A stretch of 64,000 nucleotides of DNA from Archangium primigenium (lineage in GTDB: Bacteria; Myxococcota; Myxococcia; Myxococcales; Myxococcaceae): assembly GCF_016904885.1 (NCBI RefSeq), contig NZ_JADWYI010000001.1, forward strand, positions 7,869,224 to 7,933,223. Reading direction: 5' to 3'. Shown in pieces: positions 33,445-43,043 of this stretch. The translations under genes and the position numbers were made by a program. How positions within the stretch are numbered: position 1 is the stretch's first letter; the number at the start of each line of letters is the position of its first letter. The notes under the pieces were generated by a model. It was not told the DNA's origin, ran no database searches, and saw only the letters and a list, made by a program, of their open reading frames with translations.

Positions 33445-35667
33445 ATGTCGTCGGCTCACCGCTCACGCACGCTGGCCCGCGCGACGCTCACCCAGATGGG
33501 TGTGCGCGTCGCGGCCATCACCGCCCTGGCCACGCTCCTGAGCTATCTGCACATCTTCGACGTCTTCCTCGCGGAAGCGCTCGGCAACCTGGAGCGCGGC
33601 GCCACCCGGCACAGCCAGCAGGAGCAGGCGCTCTTCAAGGAAGCCGAGAGCGATCACGCCGTCCTCCGGCAAGCCTTGCAGGAGCGGATTCGCGATGGGC
33701 GGGCGTTGGATCCCAACCCCCGCTTCGACCGCCTGGTCACGCGCCTGCCGGACGGGACCCTGCGCAACCGCCTCGAGGGGTTCGATGGCACGCGCATGCC
33801 CTGCATCTTCATCGCCAGTGGGGTGAAGGACGACGCGGACTTCCGCCGCCGGATCCTGGCCGCGTATGACCTCGTGGAGCGCCATGGGCCCCTCCTCCAC
33901 GTTCGCCACACGAATACCTATGTCACCCTGCCCGAGGCAGCCCTGGTGCAGTACTGGCCCGAGCAGCCGAACTGGTGTCAGGAGATGGATCCCGCGTTGA
34001 TGAACCCGGAGTTCGAGTTCTTCACCGTCAGCACGCCCGAGCGCAATCCCGAGCGCCGCATGGTCTGGACGGGCATCACCACGGAGCCCATCTCCATCTC
34101 GCTCACCACGCCGGTGGACGTGGACGGCCGCTACTCCGCCGCGCTCGGGCTGGACATGCTCATCGATGACTTGAAGGCGCGGACCCTCGGGGACAGTCCG
34201 CCCGGGGCCTACAACCTCATCTTCAGCGACGCGGGAGAACTCATCGTCCATCCCGAGGTCAAGATGAAGCAGGGGGTGTTCGTCTACAACATCCTGCGCG
34301 AGGACCGGCCCCTGGAGACGCTCTTCGAGCAGCCGCTGTCCGCCGAGCAGCGCACCCATGTGCGTGCCATCTTCGACCGGGTCCAGGCGCGCGCGCCGGG
34401 TCAGAAGGTCCTGGAGCTGGCGGAGTACGACGAGTACCTCGCCGTGGCGTGGCTGAACGGTCCGCAGTGGCACCTGGTGACGGTGTTGCCCCGGAGCACG
34501 GTGTCCTCGCTGGCGCTCGGGGCCGCGCGCTACCTGCTCGCCTTTGGTCTGGCCTCGTTGATCCTGGAATTGCTCATCATGTCCTGGGTGCTCACGCGGC
34601 GGATCTCCCAACCCCTGCGCTTGTTCACCCAGGCCACGGACCGGGTCGCGGTCGGTGACTTCCAGGTCGCCCTGCCCCGCTCACGCGACGACGAGCTGGG
34701 ACGGCTGGCGCAAGGCTTCGAGCTGATGGCGCACGAAATCCATCAGCGCGAAGCGGCGCTGCGGGAAGTCAACGAGGGGCTGGAGGGCCGCATCACCGAG
34801 CGGACCCGGGAGCTGCGAGACAAGAACGTCACGCTCGAGGAAGCGCTGACCCAACTCAAGCAGGCACAGGAGCTGCTCGTGGAGAAGGAGCGTCTGGCCT
34901 CCCTGGGAGCCTTGATGGCGGGCATTGGCCATGAGCTCAAGAATCCGCTCAACTTCGTGAACAACTTCGCCCAGCTCTCGGCGGGGCTCGTGGAGGAGCT
35001 GCGCGAGGAGTTGAGGCAACCCCCCTCGGGCCCGCCGGGCGACGCCCAGGCGCGGATGAACGAGCTGCTCGATTGGCTGACCCAGAACGTCAGGAAGATC
35101 GAGCAGCACGGAAAACGGGCCGACAATCTCTTGCGCGACATGCAGTTGCACACCCATGTGCGCGCCCACGCGCACGCGCCCACGGATCTCCACGCGTTGT
35201 TGGAAGAACAGCTGAGCCTGAGCGCTCAGAACGCGCGCATCGTGCACCCCGACCTGACGGTGCTCTTCCGCAAGGAGCTGGACCCGTCCTCGCGGACGGT
35301 GGAGGTGGTTCCCCAGGACCTGGGACGGGCCCTGCTGAACCTCCTCGACAACGCCGTGTATGCCGTGGCGGAGAAGCGCAAGCGCCTGGGACCCGCGTTC
35401 ACCCCCGAGGTGACGGTGACCAGCCGGAGCGAAGGCGCCTGGGTGCGCATTGTCATCCACGACAATGGCATCGGGATTCCGAGCAAGGTGCTCGACAAGG
35501 TCTTCAGCCCCTTCTTCACCACCAAGCCCGCGGGGGTAGGCACGGGACTGGGGCTGTCCATCTGCCAGGACATCGTGGTCCGGCAACACGGCGGGGAGCT
35601 CCGGATCGAGTCGGAGGAAGGCCATTCCACCCAGTGCACCCTGCGTCTGCTCCAGAAGAGGCCCTGA
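33445..35667 (+). CDS. Membrane sensor histidine kinase (Cache-type sensor, HAMP)
   Basis: A 740-residue orphan sensor kinase. A first membrane helix (VAAITALATLLSYLHIFDVFLA) is followed by a ~330-residue periplasmic sensor region that looks like a double-Cache fold (SISLTTPVDVDGRYSAALGLDM, YNLIFSDAGELIVHP). The second helix is LLAFGLASLILELLIMSWVL. A HAMP linker and a coiled coil lead to the dimerisation domain, with phospho-acceptor His496 in GIGHELKNPLNFV. The HATPase has its N box (LLNLLDNAVYAV), G1 (DNGIGI), F box (FSPFFTTK) and G2 (GTGLGLS). No response regulator is adjacent. A GGGAGGGG site precedes the ATG at 33445. The small-molecule ligand is unknown. Confidence 0.9.
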   Translation: MSSAHRSRTLARATLTQMGVRVAAITALATLLSYLHIFDVFLAEALGNLERGATRHSQQEQALFKEAESDHAVLRQALQERIRDGRALDPNPRFDRLVTRLPDGTLRNRLEGFDGTRMPCIFIASGVKDDADFRRRILAAYDLVERHGPLLHVRHTNTYVTLPEAALVQYWPEQPNWCQEMDPALMNPEFEFFTVSTPERNPERRMVWTGITTEPISISLTTPVDVDGRYSAALGLDMLIDDLKARTLGDSPPGAYNLIFSDAGELIVHPEVKMKQGVFVYNILREDRPLETLFEQPLSAEQRTHVRAIFDRVQARAPGQKVLELAEYDEYLAVAWLNGPQWHLVTVLPRSTVSSLALGAARYLLAFGLASLILELLIMSWVLTRRISQPLRLFTQATDRVAVGDFQVALPRSRDDELGRLAQGFELMAHEIHQREAALREVNEGLEGRITERTRELRDKNVTLEEALTQLKQAQELLVEKERLASLGALMAGIGHELKNPLNFVNNFAQLSAGLVEELREELRQPPSGPPGDAQARMNELLDWLTQNVRKIEQHGKRADNLLRDMQLHTHVRAHAHAPTDLHALLEEQLSLSAQNARIVHPDLTVLFRKELDPSSRTVEVVPQDLGRALLNLLDNAVYAVAEKRKRLGPAFTPEVTVTSRSEGAWVRIVIHDNGIGIPSKVLDKVFSPFFTTKPAGVGTGLGLSICQDIVVRQHGGELRIESEEGHSTQCTLRLLQKRP

Positions 35668-35704
35668 CGGAGGCCCGCCGCGTGGGCAGCCGCTCGACGC
35701 GGCC

Positions 35705-36127
35705 CTACCCGAACAGGGCCTGGGCGATGCCCCGGTAGAGCGGCCCCGCGCCGGGGATGACGTTGATGAAGGGGCTGAGCGTGTCCCAGGCGTCGCGCTG
35801 GTAGATGAGCTGGCCGTCGCGGGAACGGAACTCGGTGATGCCGGGCACGGGGATCTTGGGACCCACCTTGAGACCCATGAGCATCGTCCAGTTCATGCAG
35901 AAGTGCGCGTCGGTGCCCACGACGGTGACGTTCTGGAAGCGCATGGTGAGGCGCGAGCGCAGCGTCCCCATCATCCGGGAGAAGTCCTCCTTGCCATGCA
36001 GGTCATGGAAGGGGTCGATGAAGTGGATGTCCGGGGCGTAGAGCGCGAGGAGTTCCTCGAAGGGGAGTTCCTGGGGCGTGTCGTGGACGGAGAAGGCGTG
36101 GGCGACGCGTTCGGTGAAGGCGGTCAT
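35705..36127 (-). CDS. SnoaL/NTF2-like family protein
   Basis: A 140-residue small alpha+beta barrel protein. FEELLALYAPDIHFIDPFHDLHGKEDFSRMM is the typical NTF2-like/SnoaL opening, and the chain continues with paired strands (VVGTDAHFCMNWTMLM, ITEFRSRDGQLIYQRDAWD). Members bind small hydrophobic ligands or act as isomerases or hydratases; nothing here specifies which. A longer in-frame start upstream encodes an unlikely Arg/Pro-rich leader, so ATG 36127 (MTAFTERVAHAF) is used. It converges with the sensor kinase gene. Confidence 0.8.
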   Translation of the reverse strand: MTAFTERVAHAFSVHDTPQELPFEELLALYAPDIHFIDPFHDLHGKEDFSRMMGTLRSRLTMRFQNVTVVGTDAHFCMNWTMLMGLKVGPKIPVPGITEFRSRDGQLIYQRDAWDTLSPFINVIPGAGPLYRGIAQALFG

Positions 36128-36214
36128 GTCCCGGGGCCTAGCACAGCCCTCCCAAGGCCACGCGGGGAGTCCAGGCCCCCCGACGCGTTCCCGACAGTTC
36201 ACACGCGCACGGGC

Positions 36215-38701
36215 TCAATACGCGGGCGTGGGAAACACCCGCAGTTGGCCCGAGCGCGACAGCACCACGAGTTCCGGACGCGCATCGCCCACCAGATTCA
36301 CGGGCCACACCTTCTGGATCGCGTCACCGGCCGCGTAGCGCTGGAGGGGACCCCACCGGCCGGGACCCGTGCCCAGCGAGAGCCACAGCTCGGTCCCCTC
36401 GACGGACGTGCCCGCGATGTCCACGAAGCCATCGCCGTTCAGATCCTCCACCGTGAGCGTCTTGTTGTGCAGGGGCGGCGCGCACAGGATGGGCGCGCCC
36501 AGCGAGCCCCGCCCATCGCCGGGATACAGCCACACCTGGCCAAAATCTTCGCTGGTGTAGACCAGATCCGTCCGGCCATCGCCATTCACATCCGCGACCC
36601 CACCGTGGAAGCTCTCCCTGTAACTCATGGCGGAGAGGAACCCATATCCCGCCCGAATGCGGCCATCCGCCGAGGTGAGGTTGAGATTGATTCCCAGGCT
36701 CTGATGAACGGCATCCAGCAGACCGTCTCCGTCGAAGTCGCCAGCGAGCAGACCGTCGGCGCCCGGATGATAGGCATCGGGGTCCGGATTGCGGTCCCCC
36801 AGAGCGTCCGCGCGGAAGGAGCGCTGGCCCAGGTGGGTGAAGCGCATCGACCGCGCGGAGGACTCCCGCTCGAGCAGCGTGGCCGCCAGGTCCATGCGGC
36901 CATCCCTGTTGAAGTCCGCCGCCAGCACCTCGCCGGCCGAGTCTCCCAGGACGAGGAACGTCGAGAAGGGCTTCGCCGCGTCATTCCACAGCAAGCGGGT
37001 GGTCCAGGGCGAGCCCTCCCGATGCATGACCGCCGCGAGATCACTCCGTCCGTCTCCGTCGAAGTCGCCCGCGCGGAGCTGCTCCACCGTGTAGGAATCC
37101 ATGAGGGACTGGACGGGAAAAGTGCCATCCCCCGGGTTGGACACCCACACGATTCCCGAGCCGCGCGGCGCGAGCGCGAGATCTGTCCGCCCGTCCCCAT
37201 CGAAGTCCCCGGAGGTCAGGTCCGAAAGGGGCCCGGCTCGTGACAGGTCGAACAGGGGTTGAACGATGGCCGGAGACAAGGACGGCCGCGGAGAGGCGCC
37301 CCACGGACACAGGGAGTCGCTGGGCGATTCGAGAACGGGCGCGTCTGGAATGGCATACACGGACACGGTGTTGTCGTCCGCCTCCGCCACCAGGAGTTCC
37401 CGCGAGCCGTTGCCGTCCAGGTCCACGGTGGCGGCGGCGCTCGGGGCCCGGCCCACGCGCAGCTGCGCATGCGGCACGAGCGCGCCCTGGCCATCCCCCC
37501 GCAGCAGCGACACCATGCCCGCGCGGCCATGCAGGGCCACGACATCGGGGGCGGCGTCGGGGCCGAGGTCCACCACGGCGACGTCATCCGCCTCGCGCTC
37601 GAGCGTCACCGAGGACGCCTCGGCGAAGCCGCCCTGGCCATCGCCCAGGAACACCCGGAGCACCCACGTGTCCATCATCGCGAGGACGTCCATGTGGCCA
37701 TCCTGGTTGAAGTCCGCGCCATACACTTGGCGGGCACCGTTCCAGGGCAGGAGGCCGCCCGCGCGGACCCGCCCCACCCCGGCTCCGAGATAGAGCGGGA
37801 GCGTGCCTCGCGCCTTGTTGAGCGCCGAGGAGAACGCGATATCCGCGAGCCCATCCTCGTTGAAGTCCGCGACCACGGCCGACACGTTGTGCTCGATGTC
37901 GGAGAAGAGCCGGGCACCGGTCTCGTCCTGGAGCGTGGCGGAGGCGAGCGGAGTGGTGCCCTGAGACCGGAGCACACCAAAATCAGACCCCTGGTACCGC
38001 CCCTCGTTCGTGTCCTTCCAATTGCCCACGGCCCAGAGGAATGCGCCCTCCGCCCCTCCACTCCAGAAGCCCACACGGGAGGAGACGCCCTGGCCCACGC
38101 GAAGGGACTCGGCGGAGAAGGCGCCCGTTCCGTCGCCCAGCAACAACCGCGCGGACTCGCGACCGCCCAGCAGCACATCCAGGTGGCCATCGCCTTGCGC
38201 ATCGCCCACCGCGATGCGGCCCCCGGACGCATGAGGCAAGGCCCGCCGCTGCGCCACCGTCCCGAGTCCTCCGCGCCCATCGTTGAGCAGCAGGAGGAAC
38301 TCCCCGGTGCGGTTCACGTACTGGCTGGCGTGATTACGGCCCTCCGCGTTGATGGCCAGGTCGGGCGCGCCATCGTGGTTGAAGTCGCCCACCGCGATGC
38401 CCTTGGGGGACACGCCCGCGAAGAACGAGGCGAGCAGCCAGTCCCGCCGGGTGCCTCCCGCGGCGGGTGGCGCCTCCGGCTCGGCCACTGGCGGCGGTGT
38501 CGGCTCCGGTGTCGAGGGCGGACCCTCGGTGGGGGGCTGCGTCGCCGAAGCGGGGGGAGTCGTGGGCGATTCCTCACCCGACGGGACAGGGGTCGGCACC
38601 TGGGAGACAGGCGCCGGGTCCACGCCCCCACACCCCGAGGACACGCCCGCGCCCATGAGCACACCCAGGCGCGCCCACTTCGACCATCGCTTCATCGTCA
38701 T
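36215..38701 (-). CDS. FG-GAP/VCBS repeat lipoprotein
   Basis: An exported protein of about 828 residues. A signal peptide with a lipobox-like end (VLMGAGVSSGC) is followed by a Pro/Thr/Glu-rich spacer of about 60 residues. Then comes an array of roughly a dozen repeats of the type VGDFNHDGAPDLAIN, DFNEDGLADIAF and DLNGDGFVDIAG. These are FG-GAP/VCBS repeats whose DxNxDGxxD loops bind calcium and which fold as beta-propellers, like integrin-alpha domains. Probable roles are adhesion or surface display; no enzyme domain is seen. Two nearby ATGs (38701 and 38695) are equally plausible. Confidence 0.8.
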   Translation of the reverse strand: MTMKRWSKWARLGVLMGAGVSSGCGGVDPAPVSQVPTPVPSGEESPTTPPASATQPPTEGPPSTPEPTPPPVAEPEAPPAAGGTRRDWLLASFFAGVSPKGIAVGDFNHDGAPDLAINAEGRNHASQYVNRTGEFLLLLNDGRGGLGTVAQRRALPHASGGRIAVGDAQGDGHLDVLLGGRESARLLLGDGTGAFSAESLRVGQGVSSRVGFWSGGAEGAFLWAVGNWKDTNEGRYQGSDFGVLRSQGTTPLASATLQDETGARLFSDIEHNVSAVVADFNEDGLADIAFSSALNKARGTLPLYLGAGVGRVRAGGLLPWNGARQVYGADFNQDGHMDVLAMMDTWVLRVFLGDGQGGFAEASSVTLEREADDVAVVDLGPDAAPDVVALHGRAGMVSLLRGDGQGALVPHAQLRVGRAPSAAATVDLDGNGSRELLVAEADDNTVSVYAIPDAPVLESPSDSLCPWGASPRPSLSPAIVQPLFDLSRAGPLSDLTSGDFDGDGRTDLALAPRGSGIVWVSNPGDGTFPVQSLMDSYTVEQLRAGDFDGDGRSDLAAVMHREGSPWTTRLLWNDAAKPFSTFLVLGDSAGEVLAADFNRDGRMDLAATLLERESSARSMRFTHLGQRSFRADALGDRNPDPDAYHPGADGLLAGDFDGDGLLDAVHQSLGINLNLTSADGRIRAGYGFLSAMSYRESFHGGVADVNGDGRTDLVYTSEDFGQVWLYPGDGRGSLGAPILCAPPLHNKTLTVEDLNGDGFVDIAGTSVEGTELWLSLGTGPGRWGPLQRYAAGDAIQKVWPVNLVGDARPELVVLSRSGQLRVFPTPAY

Positions 38702-38800
38702 GTCGGAGGAGCTCCGCTTCACTGGCGGTGGACTTGGACATCGGACATGGGTGTCGCAAGTGCGAGGCGTCGTCGGCGTTCGTCGTTGAACGCACACCCG

Positions 38801-39277
38801 TCACGTTCCCGGAGGACGGGAGACTTCGGCCTGCGCCTTCGCGTGGGCGATGGAATCAAGATGCTCCGCGCGGAGGGGATCGTCCCGGCGAAGGCAGCGC
38901 ACCCGTCGCTCCGCGTCCGCCAACAGGCGCCAGGCCGCACGGGCTCGCCGAGGAAAACGCTGGAGGGACAGCACGAAGAGACACGCGACGTGGACACGTA
39001 AGGCGAGGTTGGAGAAACCGAGCCGCTCAACACGACGGAGCCACTTGCCGAACTCCGCCCACGGGCGGTTGAACGAGTAGGCGAGCGTGACGAGGTCCTC
39101 CGCGATGCCACACTGAATCCGTTGGCGCTCCCGCTCGGTCCGTGCCTCGCGCAACCATCGCTTTTCCAGCGCGAGCAAGGCGTGTCGTCGCTGTTCGAAC
39201 GAAGCGTTCGCCTCGATAAGGCCCAGGAGGACTTCATCCTTCTCTTGACCCCGGGTCAGTCCTCGAGACGGCCGCAT
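38801..39277 (-). CDS. Putative immunity protein for the adjacent SitA-like toxin
   Basis: A 158-residue, strongly basic and helical cytoplasmic protein (RRHALLALEKRWLREARTER, EFGKWLRRVERLGFSNLALR, ARAAWRLLADAERRVRC) without signal peptide or recognised domain. Its ATG at 39277 lies 2 bp after the toxin stop codon (TGA GC ATG), so the two are coupled. In myxobacterial swarm-inhibition (Sit) loci a cognate immunity gene sits directly downstream of the lipoprotein toxin. I infer the same here; sequence alone does not prove it. Confidence 0.5.
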   Translation of the reverse strand: MRPSRGLTRGQEKDEVLLGLIEANASFEQRRHALLALEKRWLREARTERERQRIQCGIAEDLVTLAYSFNRPWAEFGKWLRRVERLGFSNLALRVHVACLFVLSLQRFPRRARAAWRLLADAERRVRCLRRDDPLRAEHLDSIAHAKAQAEVSRPPGT

Positions 39278-39279
39278 GC

Positions 39280-39735
39280 TCAAGTGCCCGGACAATCTTT
39301 ATGGTTGGCCCGCAGAGGCCAATAGCCATGGCGCATGCAGGCATCAAAACAGGCCTGGCATTGGGTTTCCCCAGACCGACGCCCCGGAATCCGGCCACCG
39401 CCCGCACGAATGCATTTCGCGTAACGCGGCTCGCAGATGTCTGTTCGCCACCGTTCCCGTTCGGCCTCACTCGGGAGGTCGAGAATGGGCACGGCTTCGA
39501 CTTCAGGATGAGTGGTCGTGACCTTGCCGGGAAGCAATTGCTCTGGACGTTGAGCCGAGGGAGCAACGGCCGTACATCTTTCGTATTGCCCGGGATTCTC
39601 CTTCAAACAGCAGGACACCGTGCTGTCAGTGGGATTGCACTCCGCCACGTGAGCGCAGCCCCCCACACAGAGAAGCAGTAAACCCACGACGAACGTCCGA
39701 ATGCCACGCGGGCAGCCCCTGAGATCGCGCCGCAT
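39280..39735 (-). CDS. SitA-like lipoprotein toxin candidate
   Basis: A 151-residue exported lipoprotein. The signal peptide (FVVGLLLLCVGGC) ends in a strong lipobox, followed by SCCLKENPGQYERC, a Pro-rich spacer, and a compact C-terminal domain with ERERWRTDICEPRYAKCIRAGG, TQCQACFDACMRHGYWP and the ending NHKDCPGT. This pattern (short lipoprotein, cysteine-rich variable C-terminus, immunity gene next door) resembles SitA-type polymorphic toxins used for kin discrimination by outer-membrane exchange in Myxococcus (recalled, not searched). Its ATG overlaps the stop of the GlcD-type gene (TGATG), so it is translated as part of that operon. The biochemical target of the C-terminal domain is unknown. 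Confidence 0.6.
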   Translation of the reverse strand: MRRDLRGCPRGIRTFVVGLLLLCVGGCAHVAECNPTDSTVSCCLKENPGQYERCTAVAPSAQRPEQLLPGKVTTTHPEVEAVPILDLPSEAERERWRTDICEPRYAKCIRAGGGRIPGRRSGETQCQACFDACMRHGYWPLRANHKDCPGT

Positions 39736-41105
39736 CACAGCAGCTTGCCCGGGTTGAGGATACCGAGCGGATCCAACGCCGCCTTGAGCGTGTGGTGCAG
39801 CGCCGTGGACGTCGCGCCCAGCTGGCGCTCCAGGAAGGGCCGCTTGAGCAGGCCCACCCCGTGCTCCCCGGTGAGGGTGCCCCCCAGGTCGAGCGTCACC
39901 ACGAGGATGTCGTCGAACGCCGCCTGGGCCCGCGCCACTTCATCCGGGTCTTCCCGGTTGAACACGAGCGTGGGGTGCATGTTGCCGTCCCCCGCGTGTC
40001 CGAACGTGCCGATCAGCACGCCCCGCCGCTCGGCGATGCGCTCCACCGCCGCGAGCAATTCCGGCAGGCGGGAGATGGGCACGCACACGTCATCGAGCAG
40101 CGCCGTCCCCTCCTTCTCGAACGCGGAGAAGGCGAAGCGCCGGGCCGCCATCAGCGCCTCGCCCTCGGCCTGCTCGGAGGACTGGACGACGAAGGTCGCG
40201 CCCGCCGCCTCGCACGCCGCCGCCATCCGCGCGCACTCGGCCACGCCCTGCTCGCCCCCCGCGTCCGAGCGGGCCAGGAGCAGCGCCGCCACGTCCACGT
40301 CCAGTCCCAGGGGCCGGTGCTTCTCCACGGCGCGCACCGTGGTCCGGTCCATCAGTTCCAGGAGCGAGGGTTTGAGGCCCCTCATGATGTCCAGCACCGC
40401 CCCGCCCGCCGCCGCGAGCGAGGGGAACGCCGCCACCAGCGTCGTCGCCGGAGGGGGCTTGGGCCGCAGGCGCAGGGTGGCCTCGGTGATGATGCCCAGC
40501 GTGCCCTCGGAGCCGACGAACAGGCGCGTCAGATCGTAGCCCGCCACGTTCTTCACCGTGCGCCCGCCCGTGCGCACCACGTTCCCATCCGCCAGCACCA
40601 CCTCCAGCCCCAGCACCGCGTCCCCCGTCACGCCGTACTTCACGCAGCACAGGCCGCCCGCGTTGGTGGCCAGGTTGCCGCCCAGCGAGGAGAACTCCCA
40701 GCTCGCCGGGTCCGGCGCGTACCAGAGCCCCTGCTCGGCCGCCGCCGCCTTGAGCGTGCCGTTGATGACGCCGGGCTGGACGACGGCGAACAGGCACTGG
40801 GTGTCCAGCTCCAGGATGCGGTTCATCCGCGTGAGCGACAGCACGATGCAGCCGTCCACCGCGTTGCACCCCCCCGCCAGGCCCGAGCCCGCGCCACGCG
40901 CCACCACGGGCACCCGGTGCGCCGAGGCCACCCGGAGCACGGCCTGCACCTCCGCCGTGCTCCCGGGGCGCACGAGCACCCGAGGCATGCCCGCCGGCGC
41001 CCACCCCGCGTGGTCGTACCGGTGGGCCTCCAGCACATCCGCATCCGTGATGACGGCTTCCGCCGGAAGCACGGCCGCCAGGGCGGCCAACAGGTCCGCG
41101 CGCAT
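39735..41105 (-). CDS. FAD-linked oxidase, GlcD (glycolate oxidase) family
   Basis: A 456-residue flavoprotein that oxidises a 2-hydroxy acid such as glycolate or D-lactate. The FAD-binding PCMH domain shows VVARGAGSGLAGGCN, VVQPGVINGTLK, GGNLATNAGG and GGRTVKNVAGYDLTRLFVGSEGTLG. The C-terminal domain has the metal/substrate motifs FGHAGDGNMHP and GTLTGEHGVGLLKR. ATG 41105 follows a GGGGGAGAA; an alternative start 24 bp earlier is less likely. The genes for GlcE and GlcF are not adjacent, so it probably works alone, as single-subunit D-2-hydroxyacid dehydrogenases do. It is in one operon with the OPT transporter and the toxin. Confidence 0.88.
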   Translation of the reverse strand: MRADLLAALAAVLPAEAVITDADVLEAHRYDHAGWAPAGMPRVLVRPGSTAEVQAVLRVASAHRVPVVARGAGSGLAGGCNAVDGCIVLSLTRMNRILELDTQCLFAVVQPGVINGTLKAAAAEQGLWYAPDPASWEFSSLGGNLATNAGGLCCVKYGVTGDAVLGLEVVLADGNVVRTGGRTVKNVAGYDLTRLFVGSEGTLGIITEATLRLRPKPPPATTLVAAFPSLAAAGGAVLDIMRGLKPSLLELMDRTTVRAVEKHRPLGLDVDVAALLLARSDAGGEQGVAECARMAAACEAAGATFVVQSSEQAEGEALMAARRFAFSAFEKEGTALLDDVCVPISRLPELLAAVERIAERRGVLIGTFGHAGDGNMHPTLVFNREDPDEVARAQAAFDDILVVTLDLGGTLTGEHGVGLLKRPFLERQLGATSTALHHTLKAALDPLGILNPGKLL

Positions 41106-41129
41106 GTCTTCTCCCCCCTCTTGCTCCAA

Positions 41130-43016
41130 TTACTTGGGCATGACCCCGAAGGCCTTGAGCATCGCGACGGCGATGCCCATGAGGCTCTCGCCCGCGATGA
41201 AGCCCGAGCTGACCGGGAGCACGGCGGCCTCGGCGAGCTGGGGCTTGCGGCGGCGCAGCACCTCGGCGATCGCCGCGCCGATGAAGAAGCTGATGGAGCT
41301 CGCCCCGGGGATGACGATGGACAGGCCCAGGCCCGACGCCGAGGGGATGAAGGGCTTGGCGCTCTTGGGCGCCCAGCGGTCCAGCAGCACCAGCGCCACG
41401 CCCAGGGTGAGGCCACACACGGCGCCGATGCGCGCGGACACCGGCAGGGACTCCACGCCGCTCATGAGCATCTTGGACACGCCCGCCCAGACGAGCGACG
41501 AGGGCGCGGGGAACTCCTCGGTGCCCAGCACGTCCGCGCTCGGCACGAGCAGGTTGAAGGCGGGCACCACCACCGCCGCCCCCGCCACCACGCCGAAGAG
41601 CTGCGCGACGAACTGCTGGCGGGGATTCGCCCCGAGCAGCCAGCCGGACTTCAAGTCCGTGAGCAGGTCCGCCGAGTGCAGCCCCACGCCGCCCGTGGCG
41701 TTGGCGCTCATGATGTTGGCGGTGAGGTTGCCCGGGAGCAGGCCGCCGTAGAGCAGCTGCGTCACCGGCCCGAGCGCCTTGGTGGGCGTGGTGTCCGTCT
41801 CGCCCGTGACGCGCGAGGCGATGACGCCCATCACCACCGCCAGCGGCAGGGCGATGACGCCCGCCCACCAGGGAATCTGGAAGAGGTAGGCCATGAGCCC
41901 CACCACCACGGGGCCCAGCACCAGGAAGCCCAGGGGGAACCACGAGGGCGGGCACTCGATGTCCGCGAGCGGATCCCGGTTCTCCTCCGTCTTCTTGCCG
42001 AACAGCCCCGCGAGCGCCTGGAAGGATTTGGCCACGCTGCGCCACTGGAAGGCGAAGGACAACAGGCCCGAGGCCACCAGCAGCGAGGCGCCCGTCCACA
42101 GCGTCCAGGCGTTGATGGCCTTGTAGGACACCTCGGGGATGACGCCCCGGCTGACCATCTCCGGCGCGAGCACGCCGTAGGTGAGCAGCGCGCCCACGAG
42201 CATGGACCAGCCCGTCTTGAAGCTCACCAGCGCGCCCGCGCCCACGAGCAGGAGGCTCAGGTCCAGGGAGAGCGTCCACGCCCCGGCGGGCTTGCCGCCC
42301 AGCATGAAGGGCAGGCTCAGCTTGGCGGGCAGGTTCCACGCGAGCCAGGCGCCCTTGGCATCGCGCCACACGGCCACGGCCGCGCCGATGAGGCCCGCGA
42401 TGCCCAGGTAGCGCGCCTTGCCGCGCGAGCGCTCGTCATGCCCGTGCAGCGCCTGGAGCGTCTCGGCGGTGGCGGTGCCGGTGGGGAACGGCAGCTGCTC
42501 GATGTTGATGAGCTGGCGCTTGATGGGGATGGCGGCGAAGACGCCCAGCGCGGACACGGCGGCGAACCACGCCACGAGCCAGCCCGAGGGCGGCAGCGCT
42601 CCGGTGAGCATGAGCAGCGCGGGCACGGCCGCCATGTTGCCGCCGCCCGTCATGTACCCGGCCGCCGAGGCCACCGAGCCCATGGCGTTGTTCTCCAGGG
42701 TGGTGAAGTCGTCGCGCACCAGGCCCACGCCGCGCAGCATGCCGAAGGTGGCGAAGGCGAGGATGCACGCGGTGAGGGTGACGCCCAGGCTCCAGCCCGT
42801 CTTGAGGATGACGTACAGGTTGGACAGGCACATCACCGCGCCAATGAGCATGCCCGCGATGACGGCGCGCACGGTGAGCTGCCGCGCGCCCCCCTGGTAG
42901 ACGTGCTCCAGCCAGTAGCGCTCGGGGTCCTCCTTCTCGGGGGGAGGCGCCGACGGCGGAACGGGCTCGGGTTGGATGCGCAGCTGCTGGGGCGAGGGCG
43001 AGACGGGTGCGGTCAT
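41130..43016 (-). CDS. OPT-family oligopeptide transporter
   Basis: A 628-residue inner-membrane protein with about 14-16 hydrophobic segments. The family-typical opening is VRAVIAGMLIGAVMCLSNLYVILKTGWSLG, followed by AAVPALLML and the conserved INIEQLPFPTGTATAETL. A charged central loop (FGKKTEENRDPLADIECPPSW) separates the halves. OPT proteins import small peptides or metal-chelate complexes with protons. A Pro-rich 40-residue N-terminus precedes the first helix. It is the first gene of the minus-strand operon that continues with the GlcD-type oxidase 24 bp downstream. Confidence 0.9.
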   Translation of the reverse strand: MTAPVSPSPQQLRIQPEPVPPSAPPPEKEDPERYWLEHVYQGGARQLTVRAVIAGMLIGAVMCLSNLYVILKTGWSLGVTLTACILAFATFGMLRGVGLVRDDFTTLENNAMGSVASAAGYMTGGGNMAAVPALLMLTGALPPSGWLVAWFAAVSALGVFAAIPIKRQLINIEQLPFPTGTATAETLQALHGHDERSRGKARYLGIAGLIGAAVAVWRDAKGAWLAWNLPAKLSLPFMLGGKPAGAWTLSLDLSLLLVGAGALVSFKTGWSMLVGALLTYGVLAPEMVSRGVIPEVSYKAINAWTLWTGASLLVASGLLSFAFQWRSVAKSFQALAGLFGKKTEENRDPLADIECPPSWFPLGFLVLGPVVVGLMAYLFQIPWWAGVIALPLAVVMGVIASRVTGETDTTPTKALGPVTQLLYGGLLPGNLTANIMSANATGGVGLHSADLLTDLKSGWLLGANPRQQFVAQLFGVVAGAAVVVPAFNLLVPSADVLGTEEFPAPSSLVWAGVSKMLMSGVESLPVSARIGAVCGLTLGVALVLLDRWAPKSAKPFIPSASGLGLSIVIPGASSISFFIGAAIAEVLRRRKPQLAEAAVLPVSSGFIAGESLMGIAVAMLKAFGVMPK

Positions 43017-43043
43017 GTGGAGGCCCCAACAATAGCCGGAACC

